64,000 nt of DNA from an uncultured Oscillospiraceae bacterium (GTDB taxonomy: Bacteria; Bacillota; Clostridia; Oscillospirales; Acutalibacteraceae), in NCBI GenBank assembly GCA_900541975.1, contig UQLR01000002.1:102863-166862 (forward strand), given 5' to 3'. The number at the start of each line of letters is the position of its first letter. Within the stretch, counting starts at the first letter, position 1. A program made the position numbers and the translations under genes. The notes under the pieces are model-generated. The model made no database searches and had not been told where the DNA came from. It was given only the letters and a program-made list of their open reading frames with translations. Below, in pieces: positions 1-9,382 of the stretch.

Positions 1-596
1 TAGAAGGCGGCGGCTTTCAGGACGCCGTGGAGCAGGGCGTACGCCAGGCGTATGAGCAGGGCTATTTACGCAAATCTGTTGTAGCAGACCCGGTGTTTGA
101 CAGGGTTAACACAAAAGACAACACGCCTGCGGTGATTCATACGCAGATTGTCAGCGGCAATGGTATTACATTCCTTGCAGGTGGAAAAGGATTTGGAAGC
201 GAGAATATGTCCGCAATCAAAATGCTTACGCCATCCTATGGGGTGGAGGGCGTAAAGCAATTTGTGCTGGACGTTGTCAGACAGGCGGGGCCCAACCCCT
301 GCCCGCCGGTTGTTGTAGGTGTAGGGATCGGCGGTACGTTTGAAAAAGCGGCGCAGCTTGCAAAAAAGGCCACATTCCGGCCTGTCAATACCGCAAATCC
401 GGACAGGCGTTATGCACAGCTGGAGGAAGAGCTGCTGGAAAGCATAAACAAGATGGGCTTTGGGCCTGCAGGCCTGGGAGGTACGACAACGGCGTTGGGC
501 GTGAATATAGAAACATACCCTACGCATATCGCAGGAATGCCGGTTGCGGTAAATATTTGCTGCCATGCTGCAAGACATAAAAGCGCGCAGCTATAA
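1..596 (+). CDS. Class I (iron-sulfur) fumarate hydratase, alpha subunit, 5' truncated by window
   Basis: The reading frame is open from base 3 and stops at 594-596, so about 197 C-terminal residues are visible of a family that is usually near 280. It would hydrate fumarate to malate (or act on L-tartrate, which the family cannot be distinguished from by eye) using a [4Fe-4S] cluster. Seen: the IVSGNGITFLAGGKGFGSEN stretch, PNPCPPVVVGVGIGGT, and the C-terminal NICCHAARH, which supply two of the three expected cluster cysteines; the third lies upstream of the window. The beta subunit follows 23 bases later, which is the usual two-gene arrangement in Clostridia. Confidence 0.9.
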   Translation, partial: EGGGFQDAVEQGVRQAYEQGYLRKSVVADPVFDRVNTKDNTPAVIHTQIVSGNGITFLAGGKGFGSENMSAIKMLTPSYGVEGVKQFVLDVVRQAGPNPCPPVVVGVGIGGTFEKAAQLAKKATFRPVNTANPDRRYAQLEEELLESINKMGFGPAGLGGTTTALGVNIETYPTHIAGMPVAVNICCHAARHKSAQL

Positions 597-619
597 AAGG
601 AAGAAAGGACGGGACTGCA

Positions 620-1168
620 ATGGTAAAATTAACGCTTCCGCTTAAAGAAGAGGACATAAAAAAGCTCAAAGCGGGCGATAGCGTGCTGCTGACAGGCGCC
701 CTGCTGACAGGCAGGGACGCCGCGCACAAACGGTTGTACGCCTGTATAGAGCAGGGGCGGCCACTGCCTGTGGAGATAAAGGGCGAAACGATTTACTACG
801 TGGGCCCGGCGCCGGCAAGGCCGGGCCATGCGGTGGGTCCGGCGGGGCCAACCTCAAGCTACCGCATGGACAAATACACACCCGCGCTGCTGGACATGGG
901 GCTTAAAGGTATGATTGGAAAGGGTGCGCGCTCCGGGGAAGTAATTGATGCGATCATGCGCAACCATGCTGTGTATTTCGCGGCGATTGGCGGCGCGGCG
1001 GCGCTGATTGCAAAAAGCATAAAAAGCGAGGAACTGCTATGCTACGAGGATCTGGGGACAGAAGCGGTGCGCCGTTATACGGTAGAAAATTTTCCCTGCA
1101 TTGTGGTAATAGACAGCAAGGGAAGGAATATTTATCAGACAGAACCTGCAAAATATAACAGAGAATAG
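620..1168 (+). CDS. Class I fumarate hydratase, beta subunit
   Basis: 182 residues, the normal size of the separate beta subunit. It pairs with the alpha subunit immediately upstream to make a complete Fe-S fumarase (or L-tartrate dehydratase). Visible family motifs are KAGDSVLLTGALLTGRDAAHKR near residue 18 and the glycine/proline-rich GPAPARPGHAVGPAGPT near residue 62, followed by SYRMDKYTPALLDMGLKGMIGKGARS. The ATG at 620 has a GAAAGGA ribosome site a suitable distance upstream. No strong terminator is evident before the next gene at 1305. Its place in a partial, reductive or oxidative TCA path is supported by the citrate synthase at 39.3 kb. Confidence 0.92.
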   Translation: MVKLTLPLKEEDIKKLKAGDSVLLTGALLTGRDAAHKRLYACIEQGRPLPVEIKGETIYYVGPAPARPGHAVGPAGPTSSYRMDKYTPALLDMGLKGMIGKGARSGEVIDAIMRNHAVYFAAIGGAAALIAKSIKSEELLCYEDLGTEAVRRYTVENFPCIVVIDSKGRNIYQTEPAKYNRE

Positions 1169-1304
1169 TACGTCAAACCGTACATCGCCCCTGCTGTGCG
1201 TAACGGTGCGTCATACGGGGCGCTTTCTGCCATTATGGGAAAACCGGGAAGAAAACCGCTGGAAGATAACATGGATTTTCAAATTGAAAAAAAGAGGACG
1301 CCGT

Positions 1305-3974
1305 ATGAAAAAAAGCAAATGGAAAAAATATGGAACATGCCTTATGGCGCCGCTGTGCGTGTTGGCGTTTTTTGCCGCGTTTTTCGCTTTGTTTGGTATT
1401 TATCCGTTTGGCGGCTACAGTTTTTCATGGTGCGATATGGATCAGCAGGTTATTCCCTTTATGGCACAGTTAAAGGATATTTTAAACGGACAGGGAAGCT
1501 TTTTTCTGAGCATGGAAAATGCAGGCGGGATGAACTTCTGGGGTGTATTTTTGTTTTTCCTGGCAAGCCCGTTTTCTTTTTTGGTGATTTTTGTACAAAA
1601 ACAAGATTTAAGTTTGTTCATGAACGTATTGGTAGTGCTCAAACTTGCAGCCTGCGCGCTGTGTGCAAATGTGTATTTCCGCTATAAAACGCCGCGCCTG
1701 TTCCCACCTCTGCAGCTTATTTTAAGCGTTATGTACGCGTTTTGCGGATATGGGCTGCTGTATTATCAAAATGTTATGTGGCTGGATATTATGTACCTGT
1801 TCCCGCTGCTGCTTATGGCGCTTGATCTTTTGCTGCAAAAGGGAAGGCCGGCTTTGTATATTGTAGTATTGACGCTGTGCGTGCTGCTGCAGTTTTATTT
1901 AAGCTACATGGTTGTGCTGTGCGTTTTATTGTTTACAGCAGCCCATTTTTGCATATATCGCCGAGAAATGCAAAAAAATACAGCCGTGTTGTTTTATGTT
2001 TCTTCGCTTTTATCGGCGCTTTTATCGGCGCCTGGCTGGTTCCCCGCATTGCTGCAGTTTTTTAATTCGGCAAGGACGGCCAATGTTGTCCAGAGCATAG
2101 CGCAAGGCGGCTTTGTCACGCATATTTATACGGTTATACCGCTTATTTTGTGTACTGCAGTGCTGCTGCCCGCGTTTTTTGCCTCGCTTTGCTGCTTGAA
2201 AAAGGACAGGCAGGTCCGGCTGTATTTTATCATGCTTTTACTTACAGCCATTCCCCTGGTTGTGGAACCTGTCAATAAAATGTGGCATGCAGGCAACTAT
2301 ATGTCCTTTCCCGCGCGGTATGCTTATATGACCGCTTTTTTTGGCCTTGCAATGTTTGGGCATATCCTTGAGCATACCTGTAACAGGGAGGCTGTCCATC
2401 TGCGGGCAAAAACGCGATTTTGCCCGGCACTCGTCTTCTGTACGGCGACAGTTTTATGTGCTGCTGCCACGCTTGTCCTGTACAGGAATTTTGAAAACGT
2501 GCGCGCCTATACAAAAACGCTGTGGGGGGACCAAAAATCGTTTTTTACGCTGCTGGCGGCCGCTCTGATTCTGTGCGCCGGTTATGGCCTTGTAGTTTTT
2601 TTGCTTCAAAAGAAAAAGCTGTCCGCAAAGGCCGCTGCAATGGGACTTTGTATTTTACTGTTGTGTGAATGCGGGCTGAATGGTACTGTCTATATCGCTG
2701 CAGCGCGCCACAGCGATGACAGCTACCGTACGGTAATGGATCTGGAAGGGAAAATAAAAGACACGGGCTTTTATCGGGTCAAAACGGAAAAGAAGCTGTT
2801 TGACGTCAATCTGCTGGGCGCTATGGGATACAACAGCTTAAATCATTATTCTTCCCTGACGTCGCAGGACTTTTTGAAGTTGATGAAAAAGTTGGGCTAT
2901 TCTTCCTATTGGATGGAGGTTTCTTCAAGCGGGGGCACACTTTTTTCCGATATGTTGCTTTCCCATCAATATACGGTTTTTAATGGGGAAAAGGAAAACG
3001 CCGTTTATCAAAACAAAGCATTTTCAATTGTGCGCAGCGCTTTCAGCCTTTCACCGGCGCTTGTTGCCACGGCCGACCTGAGCAGCCAGCGGGCTTTGCC
3101 GGAAGCATCGCGCTTTGCTGTTCAACAGGCGCTGTTTAGCAGTTTGTTTGGGGAAGCGCGGCTGTTTGAAGCATATGCGCCGGACCAGATTTTGGCAGCG
3201 GATATGCAGACCGGCAACGGCAAAAAGGTGGAGGTCACGCTGGATAGCCCCCAAAAAGAAGGACGGCTTTTATACCAGATCGCAGTCAGGGGCCGGCAAA
3301 CGCTGTATTTTGACTGCTTTGATAAAATACGCCCTGCGCTTTTGGAGGAGATCAACGACAGCACTTCGGTCAGCGTAAACGGTGTATGTCTTACACAGTC
3401 ATACCCTTCCCAGGCCGATAACGGAATTTTATGCCTGGGTTCATTTGAAAACGAAACGGTACAGGTAGAAATTCAGCTCAGAGAAAGCGTTTGCTGTACC
3501 TCCTTTGGCGTATATGGCCTTAAAGAGGAAGTCCTTAACCATGCGCTCCAAGACGCACGGGAGTGTGCGGTAGAAGTTTCTGCAAACCGAATAACGGCGC
3601 AAACAAACGGAAAAGACGGGCAATTTGTCTTCTTTGCTATCCCCTATAGCGACGGCTTCACCGCGCAGGTGAACGGGGAAAAAACACAAATTTTTCAGGT
3701 ATATGGGGATTTTATGGCAATAAAGCTGCCGCCGGGCGGCGGCACGGTAACGCTTACATTTATACCGCCCGGCCTTACTTTGGGCCTTTGCCTTGCCGCG
3801 GGCGGGTTACTGGGCGTTTTCCTGCTTTTCTTTATAAAAAGAAAATTTACTGTCTGGCAGGCGCGCGCCGGCAGACCGGCTGCCATTCTTTTGGTTGTGT
3901 TGGGGAGCGCCGTCTTTGCGGCGGTCTATATAGCGCCGGTGGCAATTTACCTGGCGTCCAATATAAAAGGATAA
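1305..3974 (+). CDS. YfhO-family multispanning membrane protein
   Basis: 889 residues from the ATG at 1305, chosen because AAAGAGGACG sits just upstream and the next residues (MKKSKWKK) start a typical cytosolic cap before the first membrane segment; the frame is open back to 1206. The N-terminal half has roughly twelve hydrophobic segments. It carries the family hallmark FGIYPFGGYSFSWCDMDQQ, then EN..GMNFWGVFLFFLASPFSFL and VMWLDIMYLFPLLLMAL. A large extracytoplasmic region follows (about residues 460-820) and two final hydrophobic stretches. YfhO proteins resemble GT-C type glycosyltransferases and have been linked to lipoteichoic acid glycosylation; the substrate here is unknown. A terminator at 4000-4049 ends the unit. 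Confidence 0.85.
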   Translation: MKKSKWKKYGTCLMAPLCVLAFFAAFFALFGIYPFGGYSFSWCDMDQQVIPFMAQLKDILNGQGSFFLSMENAGGMNFWGVFLFFLASPFSFLVIFVQKQDLSLFMNVLVVLKLAACALCANVYFRYKTPRLFPPLQLILSVMYAFCGYGLLYYQNVMWLDIMYLFPLLLMALDLLLQKGRPALYIVVLTLCVLLQFYLSYMVVLCVLLFTAAHFCIYRREMQKNTAVLFYVSSLLSALLSAPGWFPALLQFFNSARTANVVQSIAQGGFVTHIYTVIPLILCTAVLLPAFFASLCCLKKDRQVRLYFIMLLLTAIPLVVEPVNKMWHAGNYMSFPARYAYMTAFFGLAMFGHILEHTCNREAVHLRAKTRFCPALVFCTATVLCAAATLVLYRNFENVRAYTKTLWGDQKSFFTLLAAALILCAGYGLVVFLLQKKKLSAKAAAMGLCILLLCECGLNGTVYIAAARHSDDSYRTVMDLEGKIKDTGFYRVKTEKKLFDVNLLGAMGYNSLNHYSSLTSQDFLKLMKKLGYSSYWMEVSSSGGTLFSDMLLSHQYTVFNGEKENAVYQNKAFSIVRSAFSLSPALVATADLSSQRALPEASRFAVQQALFSSLFGEARLFEAYAPDQILAADMQTGNGKKVEVTLDSPQKEGRLLYQIAVRGRQTLYFDCFDKIRPALLEEINDSTSVSVNGVCLTQSYPSQADNGILCLGSFENETVQVEIQLRESVCCTSFGVYGLKEEVLNHALQDARECAVEVSANRITAQTNGKDGQFVFFAIPYSDGFTAQVNGEKTQIFQVYGDFMAIKLPPGGGTVTLTFIPPGLTLGLCLAAGGLLGVFLLFFIKRKFTVWQARAGRPAAILLVVLGSAVFAAVYIAPVAIYLASNIKG

Positions 3975-3999
3975 AATGAAGGTTATGAAAAAATCCAGG

Positions 4000-4049
4000 A
4001 AAACAAAGCGAGGTTCCTGATAATGCGGGGCGGCCCCGCTTTGTTTTTT
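4000..4049 (+). terminator. Rho-independent terminator after yfhO-like gene
   Basis: Arms AAACAAAGCG (4001-4010) and CGCTTTGTTT (4037-4046), with a small inner GGGGCGGCCCC hairpin, ending in a T run to 4049. Confidence 0.75.
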
Positions 4050-4167
4050 AGCGCGGAAGACGTGAAAAACCTGCGGCAAAAAGCCGGGCGGCGGCTTTGG
4101 TGTTTTGCATAAAAAACAAAAATTTTTCATATAGATTACCATTCACCCAATTCTGGAGGTTTTTTAT

Positions 4168-4419
4168 ATGAAGGGTATTGTGGAGGAGCGCGCTGTTGAG
4201 CTTGGCGAATACATCATAGAAAGCGGGGCGACTGTCCGCAGCGCTGCCAAAAAGTTCGGCGTAAGCAAAAGCACCGTACATAAAGACGTCAGCGAACGCT
4301 TAAAATCTGTCAATCCGCAGCTTTACCGCGAGGTGAAGACCATATTAGAGATCAATAAGGCGCAAAGGCATATTCGGGGCGGAATGGCGACAAGAAAAAA
4401 ATACCAGCATGATAAATAA
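4168..4419 (+). CDS. spoIIID: Stage III sporulation transcriptional regulator SpoIIID
   Basis: 83 residues, the family's usual length. SpoIIID is a small DNA-binding protein that switches mother-cell gene expression between sigma-E and sigma-K phases of spore formation. The helix-turn-helix is visible as GATVRSAAKKFGVSKSTVHKDVSERL (about residues 20-45), followed by the conserved tail NPQLYREVKTILEINKAQRHIRGGMATRKKYQ. A GGAGG site lies nine bases before the ATG. It stands alone between two unrelated units. Its presence is the clearest sign that the host makes endospores. Confidence 0.97.
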   Translation: MKGIVEERAVELGEYIIESGATVRSAAKKFGVSKSTVHKDVSERLKSVNPQLYREVKTILEINKAQRHIRGGMATRKKYQHDK

Positions 4420-4433
4420 AAAAATAAATTGCC

Positions 4434-4479
4434 GCAGAGGCAGGGTATGGGCGTTGTGCTTTGTACCCTGCCTTTGTGC
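4434..4479 (+). other. Stable hairpin downstream of spoIIID, possible weak terminator
   Basis: GCAGAGGCAGGGTA pairs with TACCCTGCCTTTGTGC, leaving a 16-base loop. There is no real T run after it, so termination is uncertain. Confidence 0.45.
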
Positions 4480-4560
4480 GTGTAGCGGCTATTTATAAAT
4501 TGTTGGATTTAAATTTCAAATTTGTTCATGTTTTTTTGTCTTTTTTACATTATAATTGTA

Positions 4561-4588
4561 TTGTATAACAGGCGTTATGTGGTATAAT
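4561..4588 (+). promoter_or_regulatory. Sigma-A type promoter for the RR-HK-HtrA operon
   Basis: TTGTAT (4561-4566), 16 bases, then TATAAT (4583-4588) preceded by TGG, giving an extended -10 (TGnTATAAT). The first gene starts at 4619. Confidence 0.7.
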
Positions 4589-4618
4589 ACAGATGCGGCT
4601 TTACGGGAGGTACATACT

Positions 4619-5308
4619 ATGAGCCTAGGAAAAATTTTGGTAGTGGACGACGATTTAAATATCTGCGAGCTGTTACGGCTTTATATTGAAAAAGAAGGAT
4701 TTAGCGTAGTAACCGCAAACGACGGCGCGCAGGCACTGAAGCTTTTTGAAAAAGAGCAGCCGGACCTGATTATGTTGGATATTATGCTGCCTGAGCTTGA
4801 CGGCTGGCAGGTGTGCAGGGAAATACGAAAAACTTCGAAATGTCCGATTATTATGCTGACGGCCAAGGGCGAAGTTTTTGACAAAGTGCTGGGGTTGGAA
4901 TTGGGCGCGGACGACTATGTAGTAAAACCCTTTGAAGCAAAGGAGGTTGTGGCGCGCATACGCGCGGTGCTGCGCCGCAGCGGAAAAACCGACGAAAATG
5001 AAATGAAAGAAGTCAAATGGGACAAGCTTTCAATCAATCTGACCAATTATGAGCTGAAGGTTGACGGCATACAAATTGATACGCCGCCCAAGGAAATGGA
5101 GCTTTTATTCCACCTGGCCACCCATCCCAACCGCGTGTTTACGCGCGACCAGCTTCTTGACGAGGTGTGGGGTTTTGACTATTATGGCGATTCCCGTACA
5201 GTAGATGTGCATGTAAAGCGCCTGCGCGAAAAGATAGACGGCGTTTCCAACAAGTGGGAGCTGAAAACCGTGTGGGGCGTTGGATATAAATTTGAGGTAA
5301 AAGAATAG
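4619..5308 (+). CDS. OmpR/PhoB-family response regulator
   Basis: 229 residues from the ATG at 4619, chosen because GGGAGG lies at 4604-4609 and the receiver domain begins at once (MSLGKILVVDDD). Receiver domain residues 1-120: acidic pair DDD at 10-12, phospho-acceptor Asp54 in IMLDIMLP, MLTAK and VKPFE switch residues. The C-terminal winged helix (about 130-229) ends RTVDVHVKRLREKI...WGVGYKF. It is the first gene of an operon with the kinase at 5397 and the HtrA protease at 6943, so envelope stress or cell-wall sensing is a reasonable guess for the signal. Confidence 0.93.
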   Translation: MSLGKILVVDDDLNICELLRLYIEKEGFSVVTANDGAQALKLFEKEQPDLIMLDIMLPELDGWQVCREIRKTSKCPIIMLTAKGEVFDKVLGLELGADDYVVKPFEAKEVVARIRAVLRRSGKTDENEMKEVKWDKLSINLTNYELKVDGIQIDTPPKEMELLFHLATHPNRVFTRDQLLDEVWGFDYYGDSRTVDVHVKRLREKIDGVSNKWELKTVWGVGYKFEVKE

Positions 5309-5396
5309 CGGTAAAACGATGGATAAAAAACAGGCAGCCTTTGCATCCTGTGGTTGCCTGTTTTCGCTTTGCCCGCCGGAGGGAAGCAGATCAGCT

Positions 5397-6950
5397 ATGG
5401 CAAGACAGAAAACGTTATTTAAAAAATATTTGCAGATCAGTATGGCGATCGTTTTGATCAGCTTTTTGATTTTGGGTGTAATGCTTATATTTTTTGTCGC
5501 ACGGTTTTCCCAGGAAGATAAAAGAGAGCTTCTTACAGAAAACGCGTATTCCGTTTCTAATATGATTTCAGACAATTCCCATCTTGTAAACAATATGCTG
5601 CTGATCAATAACGACACCGTATTTGAAACCGTTGTGTCCACCATGTCAAAAAGTATTAACGCCAATATTTTTATTGTCGACAGAGACGGAACAGTCCAGC
5701 TCAGCTCGGAAAATACGTTCAGCGAAGAGCAGCCCAAGGTTATCCCAAAGGCTATTGTCAATGCGGCAGCCAGTAAGGAATACTTTGAAACGTCTACGCT
5801 GGGCGGGGTATATACAGCCAGCCATTATACAGTGGGCGTGCCGATCATCGTTAGTGTAAACGGACAGAATATGTCTGTAGGCGTTGTATTCGTCTCTTCA
5901 GAGGCCAGTTCGATTTCAAGCTTTACCAATGATATTACAAAGATTTTTTTCTTTGCCGCCATTGCAACTTTTGCCATTGTATTCTGTCTGGTGGGTTTTT
6001 ATACTTATAATATGGTGCGGCCGCTGCGACAGATGGCCGCTGCGGCAAGGAGCTTTGGCGCGGGGGATTTTTCAAGCCGTGTGCCGGTGACCTCAAATGA
6101 CGAAATTGGACAGTTGGCCGTTGCGTTTAACAATATGGCTGATTCCCTTGCCATGAGCGAGGGGACAAGGCGCAGCTTTATTGCAAATGTTTCACACGAG
6201 CTGAAAACCCCCATGACGACGATTGCCGGGTTTATCGATGGAATTCTTGACGGAACGATTCCGCCGCAGCGGCAGAGCTACTATTTAAACATTGTAACGG
6301 TAGAAATCCGGCGCCTTTCCCGGCTGGTGCAGACCATGCTGGCATTGTCCAGAATAGACAGCGGCGAATTTAAAATGAATAAGCAGCGTTTTGACCTGAC
6401 AGGGATTATTATTAGCACGCTGCTGACGTTTGAACAGAAAATAGAACAGAGAAAGATCCGCGTACAAGGCTTGGAAGAGGCAGAAAGCCTGTTTGTAGAC
6501 GGCGATCCGGATATGCTGCATCAGGTTATTTATAATCTGGTGGAAAACGCGGTAAAATTTACAGATGAGGGCGGCTATATCCGCCTGACGCTGACAGACC
6601 TGCCGGATAAAACCATGCTCGAGATTAAAAACAGCGGGCAGGGAATTGCGCCGGAAGAGATCTCGCATATTTTTGAACGGTTTTATAAAACGGATAAATC
6701 CCGCAGTCAGGATAAAAACGGGATGGGGTTGGGCCTTTATATTGTAAAAACGATTCTCCGCCTGCATGGCGGGGATATAGCGGCAAGCAGCGTTTTAGGG
6801 CAGTATTGCGCTTTTACGCTGTGGCTGCCAAAAGAAAAGGATAAACTAAAAGAGAAGGCAGAAAAGGCGGAAAAAAACGAAAAGCCTGAAAAACACAGCA
6901 GGAAAGAAGCAAAACAGCCGCCGGAAGAAAAGGAGAATGGGCATGAGTGA
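5397..6950 (+). CDS. Membrane sensor histidine kinase (HAMP-HisKA-HATPase)
   Basis: 517 residues from the ATG at 5397; an ATG at 5319 in the same frame lacks a good ribosome site, while GGAGGG precedes 5397 (spacing a little long). Order: membrane segment about 15-37, extracytoplasmic sensor about 38-180, second membrane segment about 181-203, HAMP, HisKA with His267 in VSHELKTP, N-box NLVENAVKF, G-boxes IKNSGQGI and GMGLGLYIVK. The last 50 residues are a lysine/glutamate-rich tail, unusual for the family. It should phosphorylate the regulator encoded just upstream. Its stop overlaps the start of the HtrA gene by 8 bases, suggesting coupled translation. Confidence 0.93.
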   Translation: MARQKTLFKKYLQISMAIVLISFLILGVMLIFFVARFSQEDKRELLTENAYSVSNMISDNSHLVNNMLLINNDTVFETVVSTMSKSINANIFIVDRDGTVQLSSENTFSEEQPKVIPKAIVNAAASKEYFETSTLGGVYTASHYTVGVPIIVSVNGQNMSVGVVFVSSEASSISSFTNDITKIFFFAAIATFAIVFCLVGFYTYNMVRPLRQMAAAARSFGAGDFSSRVPVTSNDEIGQLAVAFNNMADSLAMSEGTRRSFIANVSHELKTPMTTIAGFIDGILDGTIPPQRQSYYLNIVTVEIRRLSRLVQTMLALSRIDSGEFKMNKQRFDLTGIIISTLLTFEQKIEQRKIRVQGLEEAESLFVDGDPDMLHQVIYNLVENAVKFTDEGGYIRLTLTDLPDKTMLEIKNSGQGIAPEEISHIFERFYKTDKSRSQDKNGMGLGLYIVKTILRLHGGDIAASSVLGQYCAFTLWLPKEKDKLKEKAEKAEKNEKPEKHSRKEAKQPPEEKENGHE

Positions 6951-8676
6951 GTTTATACCGGAAAACGACGGGTTTGTCCCACGCAACGACCAGTCGGGGG
7001 AAGCCGCGGCGCCGCCGGAGGAGCAAAACCTGCAGGATGAGCAAAAAGCATTGCAGCCGCAGGGGGAAAAGGCTGATCCGGCGCAGGATACAACAGAACC
7101 GGGAAACAGTGAAAAGAAAGAGGGCACAGTGCAATTGCCCCAGGAGGGATTCGCCACGGAAAACAGGGAAGCAGGGCCCGGAGAAGGCAAAAACGCAGAC
7201 CAAACGGCGCAGCAGGGCGCGCCTGTCCGGCAGAATTTCGCACAGGGGCAGGTATGTCCGCCGCAAACGGCACAGCCGGGCGCATATCCTGCTGCATACC
7301 AGGCCGGCGTGCAGCAGGGCGATAATCGTGCAGGCGTATATAACGGTCAAGGTGCATATGGGCAACGGTATTATAATCCGGCAACGGGGCAATATTACTA
7401 CACAGCAAATATGCAAATGCCCCCAAAAAAGAAAATGAGCAATGGAATGAAGGCGTTTATTGGCTGTATGATCGGCCTTTTTGTCATATTGGCAGGTGTG
7501 TTTTCCGTTTTGCTAGCGCAATCCTTTTCACAGCTGCAAAAAGATGGAACAGGCTGGTTCCAGCTGCCTTCAGGCATTGACCCGGATGAATTTTTCAGCT
7601 CCGACGGCAGCAGCACAGTCCAGAGCGACGACCCGGCGGGTTCAGGCAACACGGCAATTGATCCGAACGGACCCAATATTACACTGTACCCACAGCCGGA
7701 TAATCTGGCCAGCGATCAATACAACGCGCAGTATGCGTTTAAAAAGGTGTCGCCGTCGGTCGTGGGTGTTGTAATGTATAAAGACGTTAATTTACAAAAT
7801 GGAACAAGCAGCCAGACAAGCAGCCAGGGAACGGGGATCATCATCAGCAGCGACGGGTATATTGTAACAAACAGCCATGTAATTGGGGATTCCAAGCAAT
7901 ATAAGGTTACTGTTGTTCTGTCGGAGGAAGAAGAATACCCGGCACAGGTGGTCGGCTACGATACCAGAACAGATCTTGCCGTGTTAAAAATAAACGCTTC
8001 AAAAGATTTACAAGCCGCGCAGTTTGCTTCTTCTGAAGATATAGAGGTTGGGCAGGACGTAGCGGCAATTGGAAACCCCGGCGGAATCAGCTTTTCCAAT
8101 TCCCTGACAAAGGGGATTATTTCAGCTGTAAACCGGACGGTATCCGGCAGTAATATAGGGTATATTCAGACAGATGCCGCAATTAATCCGGGTAACTCCG
8201 GTGGCCCGCTTGTAAACTTAAGCGGGCAGGTATTGGGGATTAACACCATCAAAATTGTCAATACAGAATATGAGGGTATGGGATTTGCTATACCCAGTAA
8301 AACGGTCAGAGAGGTTGTAAATGATATTATTACGCAGGGCTATGTTTCGGGCAGAGTGCGCATTGGCGTTACCGGGAACGAAATTACATCGCTTCTGGCG
8401 CAGTACAACAACGTACCCACGGGCATATTGATTGATACCTTTGCAGACGACAGCCCGCTGCCGGAGAAAGGGGTACAAAAAAACGATATTATTACAGCGA
8501 TTGACGGAGTGAAGATTACGTCCTTTTCCAGATTTTATACCGAGCTTGCAAAGTATAAACCGGGGGACGAGGTAACGCTGTCAATTTACCGCATGCCGCA
8601 AAGGCGGGGAGAGGAAGCACAGACCTTCGACATACAAATTAAGCTTCTGGCCGACAACGGAGAAACACAATCCTAA
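6943..8676 (+). CDS. Membrane-anchored HtrA/DegP-like serine protease with PDZ domain
   Basis: 577 residues from the second ATG (6943), which is eight bases from AAGGAG; the ATG at 6937 is too close to that site. The first 165 residues are a glutamine/proline-rich low-complexity cytosolic region. One membrane segment follows (about 165-188), then the trypsin-like domain with the triad His in GYIVTNSHV, Asp in TRTDLAVLKI and Ser in NPGNSGGPL, and one PDZ domain at the C-terminus (GILIDTFADDSPLPEKGVQKNDIITAIDG). HtrA enzymes degrade or refold damaged exported proteins; encoding it with a two-component system suggests induction by envelope stress. The long Q/P/G-rich N-terminal extension is common in Firmicute HtrA but has no known fold. 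Confidence 0.93.
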   Translation: MSEFIPENDGFVPRNDQSGEAAAPPEEQNLQDEQKALQPQGEKADPAQDTTEPGNSEKKEGTVQLPQEGFATENREAGPGEGKNADQTAQQGAPVRQNFAQGQVCPPQTAQPGAYPAAYQAGVQQGDNRAGVYNGQGAYGQRYYNPATGQYYYTANMQMPPKKKMSNGMKAFIGCMIGLFVILAGVFSVLLAQSFSQLQKDGTGWFQLPSGIDPDEFFSSDGSSTVQSDDPAGSGNTAIDPNGPNITLYPQPDNLASDQYNAQYAFKKVSPSVVGVVMYKDVNLQNGTSSQTSSQGTGIIISSDGYIVTNSHVIGDSKQYKVTVVLSEEEEYPAQVVGYDTRTDLAVLKINASKDLQAAQFASSEDIEVGQDVAAIGNPGGISFSNSLTKGIISAVNRTVSGSNIGYIQTDAAINPGNSGGPLVNLSGQVLGINTIKIVNTEYEGMGFAIPSKTVREVVNDIITQGYVSGRVRIGVTGNEITSLLAQYNNVPTGILIDTFADDSPLPEKGVQKNDIITAIDGVKITSFSRFYTELAKYKPGDEVTLSIYRMPQRRGEEAQTFDIQIKLLADNGETQS

Positions 8677-8686
8677 AATATGCAGC

Positions 8687-8721
8687 AAAAAAGCCGCCCG
8701 GATGTTCTGGAGCGGCTTTTT
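8687..8721 (+). terminator. Rho-independent terminator after htrA-like gene
   Basis: AAAAAAGCCGC (8687-8697) pairs with GCGGCTTTTT (8712-8721). Confidence 0.8.
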
Positions 8722-8841
8722 AAGCGGACAAACCACGGTGCAGGAAACCCGCGCGGAACAGCCGCAGCAGGATATCTGCAGAAGTCTTGCAAAGCGTCCG
8801 CAAGGCAGGCATAAAACATACAAAAAGGGGCAGTGCGTGTG

Positions 8842-9378
8842 ATGGAGCATCCCTATACACTATTACGTTCAAAGAGAAAAACGCTTTCGTTGGAAATTAC
8901 AAAAGATCTGGTTGTTTTGGTGCGGGCGCCTGTGCGGATGCCCGGAAAGGAAATCGACCGGTTTGTAGAGAAAAACGGCAGATGGATCGAAAAACATATG
9001 GAGCAGCAAAGGCGGCGAAACGCCTGTATGCCCACCCTTGCGCAGGAAGCACAGCTGAAGAAAAGAGCGCGTGAAATTTTACCGCAGAGGGTGGCGTATT
9101 ACAGCCGGCTTATGGGGCTTGTGCCCCAGGGGGTTAAGATCACGTCTGCAAAAACCCGCTTTGGCAGTTGCAGTGCGAAAAACAGCCTGTGTTTTTCCTA
9201 TCTGTTGCTATGCTATCCTATGGAAGCGGTCGATTATGTTGTGGTGCATGAGCTGGCGCATATTCGCTTTAAAAATCATAAAAAGGAATTTTACGCGCTG
9301 ATAGAAGCCTGTATGCCGGATTATAAGCAGCGGCGTATGCTATTAAAAAATGTGCCGATTCCTGACCCTAAAGTATAG
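8842..9378 (+). CDS. YgjP/SprT-like zinc metalloprotein (DUF45 family)
   Basis: About 178 residues from the ATG at 8842; GTG codons at 8833 and 8839 in frame are alternative starts because the AAAAAGGGG site (8822-8830) fits 8839 slightly better. The zinc motif HELAH is visible in VVVHELAHIRFKNHKKEF near residue 138, with the third ligand likely the following His. The family is often annotated as a metal-dependent hydrolase; its substrate is not established. The preceding TRFGSCSAKNSLCFSYLL stretch is also typical. It is a single-gene unit, ending convergently only 4 bases from the FemAB-like gene on the other strand. Confidence 0.8.
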   Translation: MEHPYTLLRSKRKTLSLEITKDLVVLVRAPVRMPGKEIDRFVEKNGRWIEKHMEQQRRRNACMPTLAQEAQLKKRAREILPQRVAYYSRLMGLVPQGVKITSAKTRFGSCSAKNSLCFSYLLLCYPMEAVDYVVVHELAHIRFKNHKKEFYALIEACMPDYKQRRMLLKNVPIPDPKV

Positions 9379-9382
9379 GCTT

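Noticed and set aside
1196..1687. A 163-codon plus-strand frame overlapping the start of the YfhO-like gene
   Set aside because: It reads the YfhO gene in another frame, and its composition is not protein-like; the YfhO frame has a good ribosome site and family motifs.
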